From positions 1-64,000 of the forward strand of contig JAEZCA010000025.1 in the NCBI GenBank assembly GCA_023412665.1: a stretch of DNA of 64,000 nucleotides, read 5' to 3'. The first letter of the stretch is position 1. The number at the start of each line of letters is the position of its first letter. The translations under genes were made by a program, and so were the position numbers. The notes under the pieces were generated by a model. The model had not been told where the DNA came from. It made no database searches and worked only from the letters and a program-made list of their open reading frames with translations. This document shows positions 18,246-26,730 of the stretch, in pieces. The DNA is from Bacillota bacterium (GTDB lineage: Bacteria > Bacillota > Clostridia > Acetivibrionales > DTU013).

Positions 18246-18263
18246 CTGTAACTTTAGTTACAG
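18246..18263. promoter_or_regulatory. Perfect palindrome upstream of the ferredoxin-type gene
   Basis: CTGTAACTTTAGTTACAG, an 8-2-8 inverted repeat 62 bases before the start codon and between two divergent genes. Size and placement fit a dimeric repressor or activator operator. A TAAAAT box lies at 18284-18289. Confidence 0.55.
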
Positions 18264-18325
18264 ATTGGCCTTTGATTTTATTGTAAAATTGAACTAAAGA
18301 AAACAAGACAGGAAGGGATGATTAT

Positions 18326-19117
18326 ATGAAACGTAAAATAATAACAATAGATGAAGAGAAATGCAACGGCTGCGGCCTTTGTGTCAGTGCATGCCATGAG
18401 GGTGCACTCATAATCGAGGACGGTAAGGCAAAGCTGATATCCGAAACCTACTGTGATGGTCTGGGAGACTGTCTGCCAGAGTGTCCCACCGGTGCTATAG
18501 AAATAATGGAGAGAGAAGCGGCGGAATACGATGAAGAGGCTGTAAAAAGACGTCTTGAGCAGAAAAAAGCACAGGCTCAGAGCCCTTGCCACGCAGCTCC
18601 GGCCGGCGTCGGAAATCATTTCCATGCTGCAGGTCAGCATATGGGCTGTCCTGGATCGCGTGCCCGAATAATGAACAGACAGTCAGCTTCCAATACAAAT
18701 ACCGAAGCAATGAACAGCAAATCTGAGGCTGCTGCTCCAGCCAGGGCTGAATCACAGCTTGGCCAATGGCCATGCCAGATAAAGCTGGTACATCCGGCAG
18801 CGCCGTATTTTAACAACGCACACCTGCTCGTTGCCGCAGATTGCACAGCCTTTGCATATGCCGATATCCATCAGGATTTTATGAAAAACAAGATAACGAT
18901 CATAGGCTGTCCGAAGCTGGATGAAGTGGATTACTCGGAAAAGCTGGCGCTCATACTGGCAAACAATGAAATAAAGAGTATCACCGTGCTGCGAATGGAA
19001 GTTCCCTGCTGTGGAGGTATAGTCCAAGCAGTGAAAAATGCTATGATAGGCAGCGGAAAAATGATCCCCTGGAGCGTAGTTACAATAAGCACAGACGGAA
19101 ACATCATAGAAGGCTGA
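18326..19117 (+). CDS. 4Fe-4S ferredoxin-domain protein with C-terminal cysteine domain
   Basis: 263 residues, GGAAGGG about eight bases upstream. Residues 1-62 hold a two-cluster ferredoxin domain: CNGCGLCVSAC and CDGLGDCLPECPTGAIEI. A charged, alanine- and glutamine-rich linker (about 70-145) with several Cys/His (CHAAPAGVGNHFHAAGQHMG) leads to a conserved C-terminal domain of about 115 residues with WPCQIKLVHPAAP, LLVAADCTAFAYADIHQDF, IIGCPKLD and VPCCGG. This whole architecture recurs in anaerobes next to nitrogenase-like or hybrid-cluster functions; exact role unknown. The C-terminal Cys residues may hold another cluster. Preceded by an operator-like palindrome, so regulation is likely. 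Confidence 0.85.
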   Translation: MKRKIITIDEEKCNGCGLCVSACHEGALIIEDGKAKLISETYCDGLGDCLPECPTGAIEIMEREAAEYDEEAVKRRLEQKKAQAQSPCHAAPAGVGNHFHAAGQHMGCPGSRARIMNRQSASNTNTEAMNSKSEAAAPARAESQLGQWPCQIKLVHPAAPYFNNAHLLVAADCTAFAYADIHQDFMKNKITIIGCPKLDEVDYSEKLALILANNEIKSITVLRMEVPCCGGIVQAVKNAMIGSGKMIPWSVVTISTDGNIIEG

Positions 19118-19147
19118 TGGCATTTGCTTTGAGCCAGCCGCTGTCCT

Positions 19148-19960
19148 TTATGCCAGTGCCACATCCAGCACCATCATCAGAGCAAAGCCAAGGAGGCAGC
19201 CGATTGTAGAGAAGTCGGAATTGTTGGATGACTGCGCCTCCGGCAGCAATTCTTCAACAACGACATATATCATGGCACCTGCAGCGAAGGACAATGCATA
19301 TGGCAGCAACGGCTTCACTGCAATAACGGCAACAGCTCCAAGCACACCGGCAACTGGCTCCACAAGCCCCGAAATCTGTCCGTACCAGAAGCTCTTGAGT
19401 CTTGATACCCCTTCACGTCTAAGGGGTATCGATACTGCCGCCCCCTCAGGCAGGTTCTGAAGGCCCATTCCAAGTGCAAGTACAAGCGCGCTTGTTATGG
19501 ATGCTGTTCCAATACCGTTTGCAGCCGCTCCAATAGCCACGCCTACCGCCAGTCCTTCGGGAATATTGTGCAGAGTTATAGCTGCAACAAGCAGTATGCT
19601 TCGTTTCCAGCTGGATTTGATGCCTTCCGTCTGCTCCGCGGGCATGCCGATATGAAGATGCGGCATGAGCGAGTCAGCCAGCTTCAGGAACAATCCTCCG
19701 GCCAGGAAACCTGCCACAGGCGCGAGCCACGGCAGACGGCCCTCTTCTCTGGACATTTCTATAGCCGGAGCCAGAAGTGACCAAAAGCTTGCGGCAATCA
19801 TGACGCCGGCCGCGGAACCGAGCATTACGTCAAGGACCTTCTTATTTATTGTTTTGAAAAAGAAAACAAGAGCAGAACCTGCAGCCGTCATGAACCAGGT
19901 GAAACCGGTAGCAATAAGCGCTTGTACGACAGGGCTCAAACTATAGAATGATGCATCCAT
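19148..19960 (-). CDS. ZIP family metal (zinc/iron) transporter
   Basis: 270 residues from ATG 19960 (GGAGG five bases before; the frame opens at TTG 19972). Eight hydrophobic segments as in ZIP proteins. The metal-site helices show LHNIPEGLAVGVAIGAA (HNxPEG) and GLQNLPEGAAVSIPL (NLPEG), and a third acidic helix carries VVEELLPEAQ. Uptake of divalent metal across the membrane; zinc most common, iron or manganese possible. It follows fur by 89 bases on the same strand, so the Fur-type regulator may control it directly. Confidence 0.92.
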   Translation of the reverse strand: MDASFYSLSPVVQALIATGFTWFMTAAGSALVFFFKTINKKVLDVMLGSAAGVMIAASFWSLLAPAIEMSREEGRLPWLAPVAGFLAGGLFLKLADSLMPHLHIGMPAEQTEGIKSSWKRSILLVAAITLHNIPEGLAVGVAIGAAANGIGTASITSALVLALGMGLQNLPEGAAVSIPLRREGVSRLKSFWYGQISGLVEPVAGVLGAVAVIAVKPLLPYALSFAAGAMIYVVVEELLPEAQSSNNSDFSTIGCLLGFALMMVLDVALA

Positions 19961-20049
19961 TGCTGCCTCCAATGTAAAAAGTAAGTTGTAAATCTGCGTA
20001 TATTATTTACCACTCGATACTCAACATAAACAGAAATAAAGCCCGGAGC

Positions 20050-20487
20050 TTATCTGCATTTGCTGCAGACCCCATAAAACTTGACCCTGTGGTCGGTCAC
20101 AAGGAAGCCGTTCTTTAAAAGTATCTGAGCTTCAAGGGAATCCAGCAGGTCATCCTCGACCTCTGACACGCTGCCGCATTTGCTGCAGATCAAATGATGG
20201 TGGCGATGGTCTTCATTGTCTCTTGAAAGCTCATAACGGCTAAAGCCGTCATCCAGATCCAGCTTTATTATGACCCCTATCTTTTCAAGGAGCGTTAAGG
20301 TACGGTAAACTGTAGCAATACCGATCTCAGGGTGATTCGCTTTTACATAATTGAATATTTCTTCAGTGCTCAGGTGATTGCCGCTGTATCGCAGAAGCAC
20401 ATCAAGCACAGCGCCTCTCTGTCCCGTGAACTTGTAGCCGCTGTTTTTCAGCCGTTCCCTCAGTTCATTTTCATCTGAAGCACTCAT
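20050..20487 (-). CDS. Fur family metalloregulator
   Basis: 145 residues from ATG 20487, chosen for GGAGG eight bases upstream and because it gives normal family length; the frame itself extends to 20583. A winged helix (SGYKFTGQRGAVLDVLL, STEEIFNYVK, GIATVYRTLTLLEKIGVI) is followed by the dimer/metal domain with DHRHHHLICSKCG and a terminal CSKC, both structural zinc CxxC pairs present. Represses metal or peroxide genes when loaded. Fur, Zur and PerR cannot be told apart by eye; the neighbouring ZIP gene favours a zinc or iron role. Confidence 0.9.
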   Translation of the reverse strand: MSASDENELRERLKNSGYKFTGQRGAVLDVLLRYSGNHLSTEEIFNYVKANHPEIGIATVYRTLTLLEKIGVIIKLDLDDGFSRYELSRDNEDHRHHHLICSKCGSVSEVEDDLLDSLEAQILLKNGFLVTDHRVKFYGVCSKCR

Positions 20488-20610
20488 CTGTTTTACCTCC
20501 TGGTCAGTATTGCATTCATACATTTCCATTCCTTGTATAACTTCCTTTAGAACCATTTTATTATTACCAATGGTTTTTTTCAACTTATTTCTTGAATCAC
20601 AGCCCTTGCT

Positions 20611-21036
20611 TCATAGCGTCCTGACCATTCTGACATGATCTATCCCTGCTTCCATGAAAACCTCGCCTTCTTTCTCAAATCCAAGGCTTTCATAAAACCT
20701 TACAGCGGTAAGCTGCGCATTAATGGTTACTTTTTCTGCGGCATTATCCCGTGCAATTGCCATCAGCAGCCTGCAAATACCGTCCCCTATGCCGCCCCGC
20801 CTCATATCCTTCCTGACTGCGACCCTGCCTATCCGGGCATTCCCGTCCTTTAGCAAGAGTCTCCCGCAGCCTGCAGTAACTCCATTCACACTGGCGAGCA
20901 CATGAATAGCCTCGCTGTCCAGTTCATCAAACTCTATTTCCTCCGGCACACCCTGCTCACGAATGAATACCTCCCGCCTGATCTCAAATACCTGCTTCAT
21001 TTCATTTTCTGATTCGGCCCTGATAATCTCAACCAT
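20611..21036 (-). CDS. GNAT family N-acetyltransferase
   Basis: 141 residues, AAAGGGA four bases before ATG. The acetyl-CoA loop is RIGRVAVRKDMRRGGIGDGI (R/Q-x-x-G-x-G/A with RRGGIG), preceded by GCGRLLLKDGNA and followed by YESLGFEKEGEVFMEAGIDH, typical of the ElaA/YjcF type. Acceptor unknown. A 32-base element shared with two other genes lies about 60 bases upstream. Confidence 0.88.
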   Translation of the reverse strand: MVEIIRAESENEMKQVFEIRREVFIREQGVPEEIEFDELDSEAIHVLASVNGVTAGCGRLLLKDGNARIGRVAVRKDMRRGGIGDGICRLLMAIARDNAAEKVTINAQLTAVRFYESLGFEKEGEVFMEAGIDHVRMVRTL

Positions 21037-21095
21037 TATGTCCCTTTCTCCCTTCGCTTCATTTGTGTAAATACATCCATACTTCTTTTACTTTA

Positions 21096-21127
21096 TTATA
21101 ACGCATCGTTCAAAGAAAAATTTTCGA
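21096..21127 (-). repeat. Shared upstream element, copy 1
   Basis: Reading toward the GNAT gene: TCGAAAATTTTTCTTTGAAC, then GATGCGTTATAA. 29 of 32 positions match copy 2 at 30968-30999; a weaker third copy is at 41615-41645. Each points at the gene just downstream. The TTATAA end could hold a -10 box. Confidence 0.6.
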
Positions 21128-21312
21128 ATAGGCAACAATTTGTTACACAAATTACGCTTAGTAGAAAATTTTTCTTAACTTTTCTATTGCAGGCTGTGTT
21201 CGTTTATTTTTCACTTTTATATGCTTCCACTTCCCCTTTTCATACTCCGCCCGATAGCAGAGGTCAGTACCCTTGACGCCAATGAGCTGCTCGTGGTGGC
21301 ACCTAATGATTA

Positions 21313-22053
21313 CTATTTCTTAGTTGCCAACAACCTAAGAAAAGTTATATTTCTTCCGTTATCAATTTCTATACCCTCACTCTCGTTCGGGTCAAGAATC
21401 CATATAAAGTCACGCCAAATTTTTGCACCTTCTTTATTTTCAAAAGTATCTATAACGTTAATATTGATTGAATTTGCTTTTTCCCATATATTTCGCCACC
21501 ATGCAGGAGAATGGTAGGAATCAAAATCAGGATGCCAATATGGTTTGAGATATTCAGGCACTTCGTTTAATTCATTAAAAAACCCGGGTATTACAACACC
21601 AATTTGTCCGCTCGGTTTTACAACACGGGCTAATTGTGAGTCCATAAAATTTTCATTCATTCCATATGACCATATTGAATTAATACTGATTATTGCATCA
21701 AAAAATTCATTGGCAAAAGGCATTTCCAATGCGTTTCCTTGAACAGGAAATACTAAATTCTGTACTTGGGCCTCTCTGATACGTTGCCAATTATCGTTTA
21801 CGTTAATGCATAAGTCAAATGCCCAAACCTCAACGTTAAATTCTTTTGCTAAAAAAATGGAACTTAATGCTTTACCGCAACCAAGGTCTAATACTCGCAT
21901 ACCGGGCTTCAAATTCATGCTTTTTATCAATGCTTCTGTTAACCAAAGACAATTTGAACCCATTTGATTGTTAATAATCCAATGGGGATCGTATTTAGAT
22001 GATAAGGGGTATAATGGATTATTCATTTTTTCAATACGATTTAATAAGTTCAA
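21313..22053 (-). CDS. SAM-dependent methyltransferase, AT-rich, possibly acquired
   Basis: 246 residues. Motif I MRVLDLGCGKALSSIFLA, then VWAFDL, FFDAIISINSIWSY and VVKPSGQIGVVIPGFF identify a class I small-molecule methyltransferase (Methyltransf_11/25). Substrate unknown. GAGAGG lies before ATG 22053. Base composition is clearly more AT-rich than the neighbours and synonymous choices favour A/T, which suggests recent gain. It stands alone between long spacers: 21128-21312 holds nothing I recognise beyond AT-rich DNA. Confidence 0.87.
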   Translation of the reverse strand: MNLLNRIEKMNNPLYPLSSKYDPHWIINNQMGSNCLWLTEALIKSMNLKPGMRVLDLGCGKALSSIFLAKEFNVEVWAFDLCINVNDNWQRIREAQVQNLVFPVQGNALEMPFANEFFDAIISINSIWSYGMNENFMDSQLARVVKPSGQIGVVIPGFFNELNEVPEYLKPYWHPDFDSYHSPAWWRNIWEKANSININVIDTFENKEGAKIWRDFIWILDPNESEGIEIDNGRNITFLRLLATKK

Positions 22054-22330
22054 AATAATCTCTCCTCTAAATATAATTCAATTATTTTATTATACATAAT
22101 ATGACAACAGTATGCCATATTGAGGAAAATTAATAGCATATATATAGAGGTGGTCATGCCTGTCAGAAGCAATTTTCAAATCTCAGAAGTGTCCCGATTG
22201 GGCCGGCCTCCCCCTTGTACGATACGATTCAGGACGAAAGTAGTACTTTTTTCTCATACATATAGAGACCCTGGTACCTTTTTTCTTTTTGCAAAAGGCA
22301 TAAAATAATAATAAAGAGGAGGTGTCTGCT

Positions 22331-23413
22331 TTGCGAATATTTTTCAATAGCCGAAAAGGAACCGCTGCCGTGATGACAGCTATAATGATGACAGTACTGC
22401 TGGGGTTCTGTGCGCTTGTTGTGGATATTGGCGGTGTCAGCCTGGAAAGAAGCAAGCTGCAGAATGCTGTCGACTCAGCCGCACTGGCAGCGGCGCAGGA
22501 TCTACCCGTCGCATCGGAGGCTGCCGCAACTGCAGCTGATTATCTGGTAAATAACGGATTCGGTGAAGCTGTCGTAAATATCAGCTTTAGCGGCTCAAAT
22601 AGACAGATAACCGTCGATGCGTCACAACCGGTCAATTATGCCTTTGCAGGAGTTCTTGGAGCAGGGAGCACTAATGTAAAAGCTTCAGCTACAGCACAAA
22701 AGGGCGGCAAATACCTCGATGGCGCTTTTAAATATGCAGTGTTTTCAGGTAGCAGGAATGATGAGCTCTGTATCAACTCAAACGGAAAGCCCACCTATGT
22801 ACTCGGTAGTGTCCATTCAAATAATGGCTTCCGGTATAATGGCAACCAAGATTCCCTTGAAATAACAGGCGCACTTGACACTGTCGGCAGAATTACGCTA
22901 AACAGCTCCCACACAACTATAGGAGAGCAGATACCCTTCAGCGATATTGTCCAAATGCCGGATTTCTCCGAGGAAATTAAGCAACTGGCCCAACGGGATG
23001 GCACCTATTACAATACAAGTCAAAGCTTTAACGGCGATTTTCATGTGAATGAAGCTATTTATGTAAATGGACACATCAACTTCAACAGTAATACATTTTC
23101 CGGAGTTGGAACAATATTTGCTAAGGACGACATAATGTTCAATAATTCGGTCGCATATGAGGGACCGGGTACAGAAGCGATATGCATATACTCTCAGAAC
23201 GGCAGTATACATTTCAATAGTTCCGGTGCGGTTATCCGAGGCACGATTTATGCTCCAAATGGTACAGTGGTGCTGAACAATGCTATACATAAAGTCTACG
23301 GCAGGATAATCGCCGAAAGAATTATTTTCAACGGCGGTGTTGAGGTGTACAGCTCCGATGGCGATACAGTCTTCATGGAATCCTTTGATGAGGGCATCAA
23401 GCTGGTCAGGTGA
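22331..23413 (+). CDS. TadG/TadE-like pseudopilin-associated protein with repetitive C-terminus
   Basis: 360 residues from TTG 22331, with AGGAGG eight bases before; the GTG at 22322 lies inside that site. Residues about 8-40 (RKGTAAVMTAIMMTVLLGFC, then ALVVDIGG) form the N-terminal hydrophobic helix of Flp pilus assembly TadG-like proteins (DUF2134/TadE), followed by RSKLQNAVDSAALAAAQDL, a hallmark of the family. The C-terminal 220 residues are rich in N, S, G and beta-type repeats (HVNEAIYVNGHINFNSNTFS) resembling polymer-forming or adhesin-like stacks. No other tad genes are nearby. Secreted or surface-exposed through the membrane helix; function unknown. Confidence 0.82.
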   Translation: MRIFFNSRKGTAAVMTAIMMTVLLGFCALVVDIGGVSLERSKLQNAVDSAALAAAQDLPVASEAAATAADYLVNNGFGEAVVNISFSGSNRQITVDASQPVNYAFAGVLGAGSTNVKASATAQKGGKYLDGAFKYAVFSGSRNDELCINSNGKPTYVLGSVHSNNGFRYNGNQDSLEITGALDTVGRITLNSSHTTIGEQIPFSDIVQMPDFSEEIKQLAQRDGTYYNTSQSFNGDFHVNEAIYVNGHINFNSNTFSGVGTIFAKDDIMFNNSVAYEGPGTEAICIYSQNGSIHFNSSGAVIRGTIYAPNGTVVLNNAIHKVYGRIIAERIIFNGGVEVYSSDGDTVFMESFDEGIKLVR

Positions 23414-23560
23414 CCCATATCAGCCTGCCCGTACAGGATACTCTCTCCCTCCTGTATGGACAGGTCATACAGATCATAGGCCGGGCCGGTCATCCCCCGA
23501 TACCTGTCCGGCCTTCAGTCTGAAGCCTAAAAACATCAACTCTCTTACCTCTGATCGTTA

Positions 23561-23607
23561 AACGAGGCGTGCGCAAGCAAGGCTCGATGCTTGCCTACTG
23601 CCTCGTT
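23561..23607. repeat. Nested hairpin with AACGAGGC/GCCTCGTT arms
   Basis: Outer arms AACGAGGC (23561-23568) and GCCTCGTT (23600-23607), inner arms GCAAGCA and TGCTTGC. It covers the last codons of the methyltransferase and may serve as a terminator. A second hairpin with identical outer arms is at 41513-41580. Confidence 0.6.
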
Positions 23608-24347
23608 ATGACAGCGACCAGCATGAAGGAATCGCTGGGAATATACGAGCTTCTGACGAAATCCCCATAAAATTCGAATGAATCAAGGCCTACATCAGAA
23701 AATACATTCTCGAGCATCCCGGATGTAAGAGGAAACAGATCCACTCTGTTGCTGAGCCTGACCGGTCCTGTTTTTTCTTCCACGGCCAGAACAGTATCAA
23801 AATAGATCAATCCTGTGCTTTCGTCACGAGTATAATTCCTCTGAAATACAAGACCTTTCTCTTCGTTTGTCAAAGTGGGAAGCGACGTGATGCCCTTCTC
23901 AAGAACACGGTCAAAATTGATGATCTGAAGCACGATACTGCCGCCAGGCGCCAGCTGCTCCATCATCTTTATTACTGCGGTCCTTATAGCATCCTTGCTT
24001 CCAAGATGGACTATGGAGTTGCCGATGCAGAAAATGCAGTCGAATTTGCTTCCAGCGCTGTCCATGCCTTTATCAAGCTCAAGCATGTCACCGGTAAAGA
24101 ACCTGACAGACACATTATTGGCGGCTGCCTTCAAACCGGCAAGCCTTATCATCTCAGGATCGGCATCCATGCCCATGACTTCGTGGCCGGCCTGAGCCAG
24201 CCTTACAGAATATCCGCCTGTACCGCAGGCTATATCCAGAATCCTTTTAGGCGGCTCCCCTGCTATTTCGGATATCAGTTTAAGCTGTTCCTCTCCTGCA
24301 GGGAAAATATATTCATAATACGGTGCAATTTCTTCATAAAAGCTCAT
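23595..24347 (-). CDS. SAM-dependent methyltransferase
   Basis: 250 residues. Class I fold with PPKRILDIACGTGGYSVRLA (motif I), HEVMGMDADPEMIRLA, FDCIFCIGNSIVHL and LAPGGSIVLQIINFDRVL. Substrate unknown. Starts four bases after the mscL stop, so it is the last gene of a WYL regulator - mscL - methyltransferase run on the minus strand. Confidence 0.9.
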   Translation of the reverse strand: MSFYEEIAPYYEYIFPAGEEQLKLISEIAGEPPKRILDIACGTGGYSVRLAQAGHEVMGMDADPEMIRLAGLKAAANNVSVRFFTGDMLELDKGMDSAGSKFDCIFCIGNSIVHLGSKDAIRTAVIKMMEQLAPGGSIVLQIINFDRVLEKGITSLPTLTNEEKGLVFQRNYTRDESTGLIYFDTVLAVEEKTGPVRLSNRVDLFPLTSGMLENVFSDVGLDSFEFYGDFVRSSYIPSDSFMLVAVITRQ

Positions 24348-24351
24348 TCAC

Positions 24352-24798
24352 TCATACTCCGGTTTCAATTTCAGAGGTGCAGTGGGGGCACCTTGTTGCT
24401 TCCTTATGTATACTGGTACGGCAGTATGGGCATTCCTTCGTTGTTATTGGCACAGGCGCAGGTTTCTTTTTAAATCTGTTTATCTGTTTCACAAAAATAA
24501 AGATCACCAATGCTATTATCAGAAAATCTATAACATTGGTCAGAAACATCCCATAGTTAAAGGTAGCCGCCCCTGCATCCTGAGCTGCCTTCAGCGTTTC
24601 ATAAGTTTTTCCGTCAAGAGCAATGAACAGGTTCTCATAGCTCAGATTGCCCGTTACCAGTGTGATAAGCGGCATTACGATATCATTTACAAGTGAGGTC
24701 ACTATCTTTCCGAAAGCTCCTCCTATGATAACACCGACAGCCAAATCGATAACGTTCCCTTTTACGGCAAATTCCCTAAACTCCTTTAAAAATGACAT
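24352..24798 (-). CDS. mscL: Large-conductance mechanosensitive channel with zinc-ribbon tail
   Basis: 148 residues from ATG 24798 (GGGAGG six bases before). The first 108 are MscL: KEFREFAVKGNVIDLAVGVI as the pore-lining helix with VIIGGAFGKIVTSLVND, a periplasmic loop, then FLTNVIDFLIIALVIFIFVK as the second helix. The channel releases solutes during hypo-osmotic shock. In place of the usual C-terminal amphipathic bundle only, the tail has CPYCRTSIHKEATRCPHC, a zinc ribbon of two CxxC pairs, seen in some clostridial MscL proteins; it may bind metal or stabilise the pentamer. Confidence 0.95.
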   Translation of the reverse strand: MSFLKEFREFAVKGNVIDLAVGVIIGGAFGKIVTSLVNDIVMPLITLVTGNLSYENLFIALDGKTYETLKAAQDAGAATFNYGMFLTNVIDFLIIALVIFIFVKQINRFKKKPAPVPITTKECPYCRTSIHKEATRCPHCTSEIETGV

Positions 24799-24849
24799 TT
24801 TACTGCCTCCCTCTCCTTTTGATAATTGCATATTACCACAGCAGCGGCA

Positions 24850-25764
24850 TCATAAACAATAATAATTCTCCAATGCTTTTTTCAGCCTTCCCATGATTGT
24901 TTTCCTCAGGCTGTCAGGACTCATAACTTCAACATAGCTGCCGAAAGATAAAATATATCCGTATACCCATTCATCCTCAGGCAGTGTCAAAGCTACATCA
25001 CATGTTCCATCAGCATTCCTCTTTATTGCATCCTCGTCGTAATCATCATATACCCTGTGCATTATTTCAGGTCTGAATCTGAGCAATGCCTTGATAATCC
25101 TTGGATCAGCTGCAGGCATGCCGGCCTCTGTCCTGCTTTCCACGACGCGTGGTGTAAAATTCTCATCGGTCAAGGTCAGCTTTTTTATACGTGAAATCCT
25201 GAACATCCTGCGGTCCTCCCTGCTTCTGCACCAGCCCAGAAGGTACCATGCCTGTCCCTTGTATATCAGCTGAAGAGGCTCAACTGTCCTTGCGGTTTTT
25301 TCCTCAAGTGAGCTCAAATAATCAAAAATTACGACCTTTTTATTTAGTATAGCCATCTTGATATTCAAAAATTTATTGTCATCGTTCGGCTCACTGCCCC
25401 ATGGAGAAAAATCAATGCGAACCCAGTCATTCTGGGCGCTCTTTCTAAACAGTGCACCCAGCTTGTCAAGGGTGGCGCTCAGCTCCGGATACCTGGTTGC
25501 CTGGAGCGTTTTAAGAGCAAGCATCATGCTATCAGCCTCGTGTTCATTCACGATTGTTTTATTGAGAGCATAATCCTCCATAAGATGAATACCGCCGTTG
25601 CTGCCCTTGCAGGTATAAACGGGCACCCCCGCTTCAGACAGCACATCTATATCCCTGTATATGGTGCGGGTCGATACCTCGAATCTGTCCGCCAGCTCCC
25701 TTGCCGTGGCAGATCCCCTGTTCATCAATAATATGGTTATCTCCAGGAGCCTGTTGATCTTCAT
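24850..25764 (-). CDS. YafY/DeoR-type transcriptional regulator with WYL domain
   Basis: 304 residues from ATG 25764, GAGG eight bases before. N-terminal HTH (LLEITILLMNRGSATARELA, DRFEVSTRTIYRDIDVL), then a WYL domain near residue 185 (LIYKGQAWYLLGWCRSREDR, RMFRISRIKKLTL) and a WCX C-terminal extension (DVALTLPEDEWVYGYILSFG). WYL regulators sense nucleic-acid fragments or small ligands. Its target may be the mscL-methyltransferase pair downstream, from which it is separated by 52 bases. Confidence 0.92.
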   Translation of the reverse strand: MKINRLLEITILLMNRGSATARELADRFEVSTRTIYRDIDVLSEAGVPVYTCKGSNGGIHLMEDYALNKTIVNEHEADSMMLALKTLQATRYPELSATLDKLGALFRKSAQNDWVRIDFSPWGSEPNDDNKFLNIKMAILNKKVVIFDYLSSLEEKTARTVEPLQLIYKGQAWYLLGWCRSREDRRMFRISRIKKLTLTDENFTPRVVESRTEAGMPAADPRIIKALLRFRPEIMHRVYDDYDEDAIKRNADGTCDVALTLPEDEWVYGYILSFGSYVEVMSPDSLRKTIMGRLKKALENYYCL

Positions 25765-25790
25765 AACAAAAGACCTCACTTTTTATTACA

Positions 25791-26636
25791 TCAGCATTTA
25801 TCCATGGCCATTTCTCTTTCCAGAATGTGCCTTGCCACCCCGTCATCGCTGTTGCTGCCGATCACTGCTGTAGACAGAGCTCTCAGCTGCTCCACACCAT
25901 TTGCAACAGCATAGAATTCATCGCACGCCTTTTGCATTGGTATGTCATTATTGTTGTCACCGTATCCTACCACCCTGTCATAACCGTACTCCCTGCGTAA
26001 AAAGCTGACGGCGTTGAACTTGGATGCGTTGATACTATAGATCTCAAGATACCAGAGCTCAGGTTCATAGATATCCTTGTACAGTGTCATGTCAATACCG
26101 CCGCGGTCCTTTAGTTCGTTATAAACACATGAAAGGCCTTCATACTCATCGATCAGCGTAAAGTATATGACATTGTTTTCCGCAGACTTGTGAATGAAGC
26201 TTTCGACCTGCTCAAAGGATTTGTAATACCTCTGCACCCGCTCATCGTGAAACTCCCTCATCTGCCTGGTTTTCAAATTTTCATAATAAGTAACAAGAAT
26301 ACCGTTTCTGATTACATACATGAAACCGCTTATTCCATACTCGTTTATTATATCAATAACCATGCGGGCTTTATCTTCCGGGATGCTTTCCGTCTTAATA
26401 TAGCGTTCACTGCGAAGGTCGTATATCACAGCACCATTCATAAGCACTGCGGGTACTTTGACATCGAGATCTGCAAGTATCTTTGTCGTAGATGCTGCTG
26501 TTCTTGCCGTTGCAACACTGAAGTGCCCTCCCATTGATATGAATTTGTTGAGCGTTTCCCTGGTAAATGGGCTCAACTCTTTACTGCTGTTGAGAAGAGT
26601 CCCGTCAAGATCCGATATATAAAGCGTCTTTGGCAT
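25791..26636 (-). CDS. Cof-type HAD family phosphatase
   Basis: 281 residues from ATG 26636 (GGAGA six bases before). HAD motifs: nucleophile DLDGTLLN (residues 7-14), motif II VATARTAAS, lysine in the SKFNAVSFLRRE stretch, and motif IV VVGYGDNNNDIPMQ. The large C2 cap is of the Cof/YbiV subfamily, which dephosphorylates sugar phosphates or cofactors such as FMN or PLP. Specific substrate cannot be assigned. Same strand as, and 26 bases upstream of, the WYL regulator. Confidence 0.92.
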   Translation of the reverse strand: MPKTLYISDLDGTLLNSSKELSPFTRETLNKFISMGGHFSVATARTAASTTKILADLDVKVPAVLMNGAVIYDLRSERYIKTESIPEDKARMVIDIINEYGISGFMYVIRNGILVTYYENLKTRQMREFHDERVQRYYKSFEQVESFIHKSAENNVIYFTLIDEYEGLSCVYNELKDRGGIDMTLYKDIYEPELWYLEIYSINASKFNAVSFLRREYGYDRVVGYGDNNNDIPMQKACDEFYAVANGVEQLRALSTAVIGSNSDDGVARHILEREMAMDKC

Positions 26637-26730
26637 ATTACGTCTCCATTTTGTGCATCTTTCTTTTACACTGTCAGTCATTTACATATAGAATACCAAA
26701 CAATATGAATATTTCCAATATACTTCTGCT

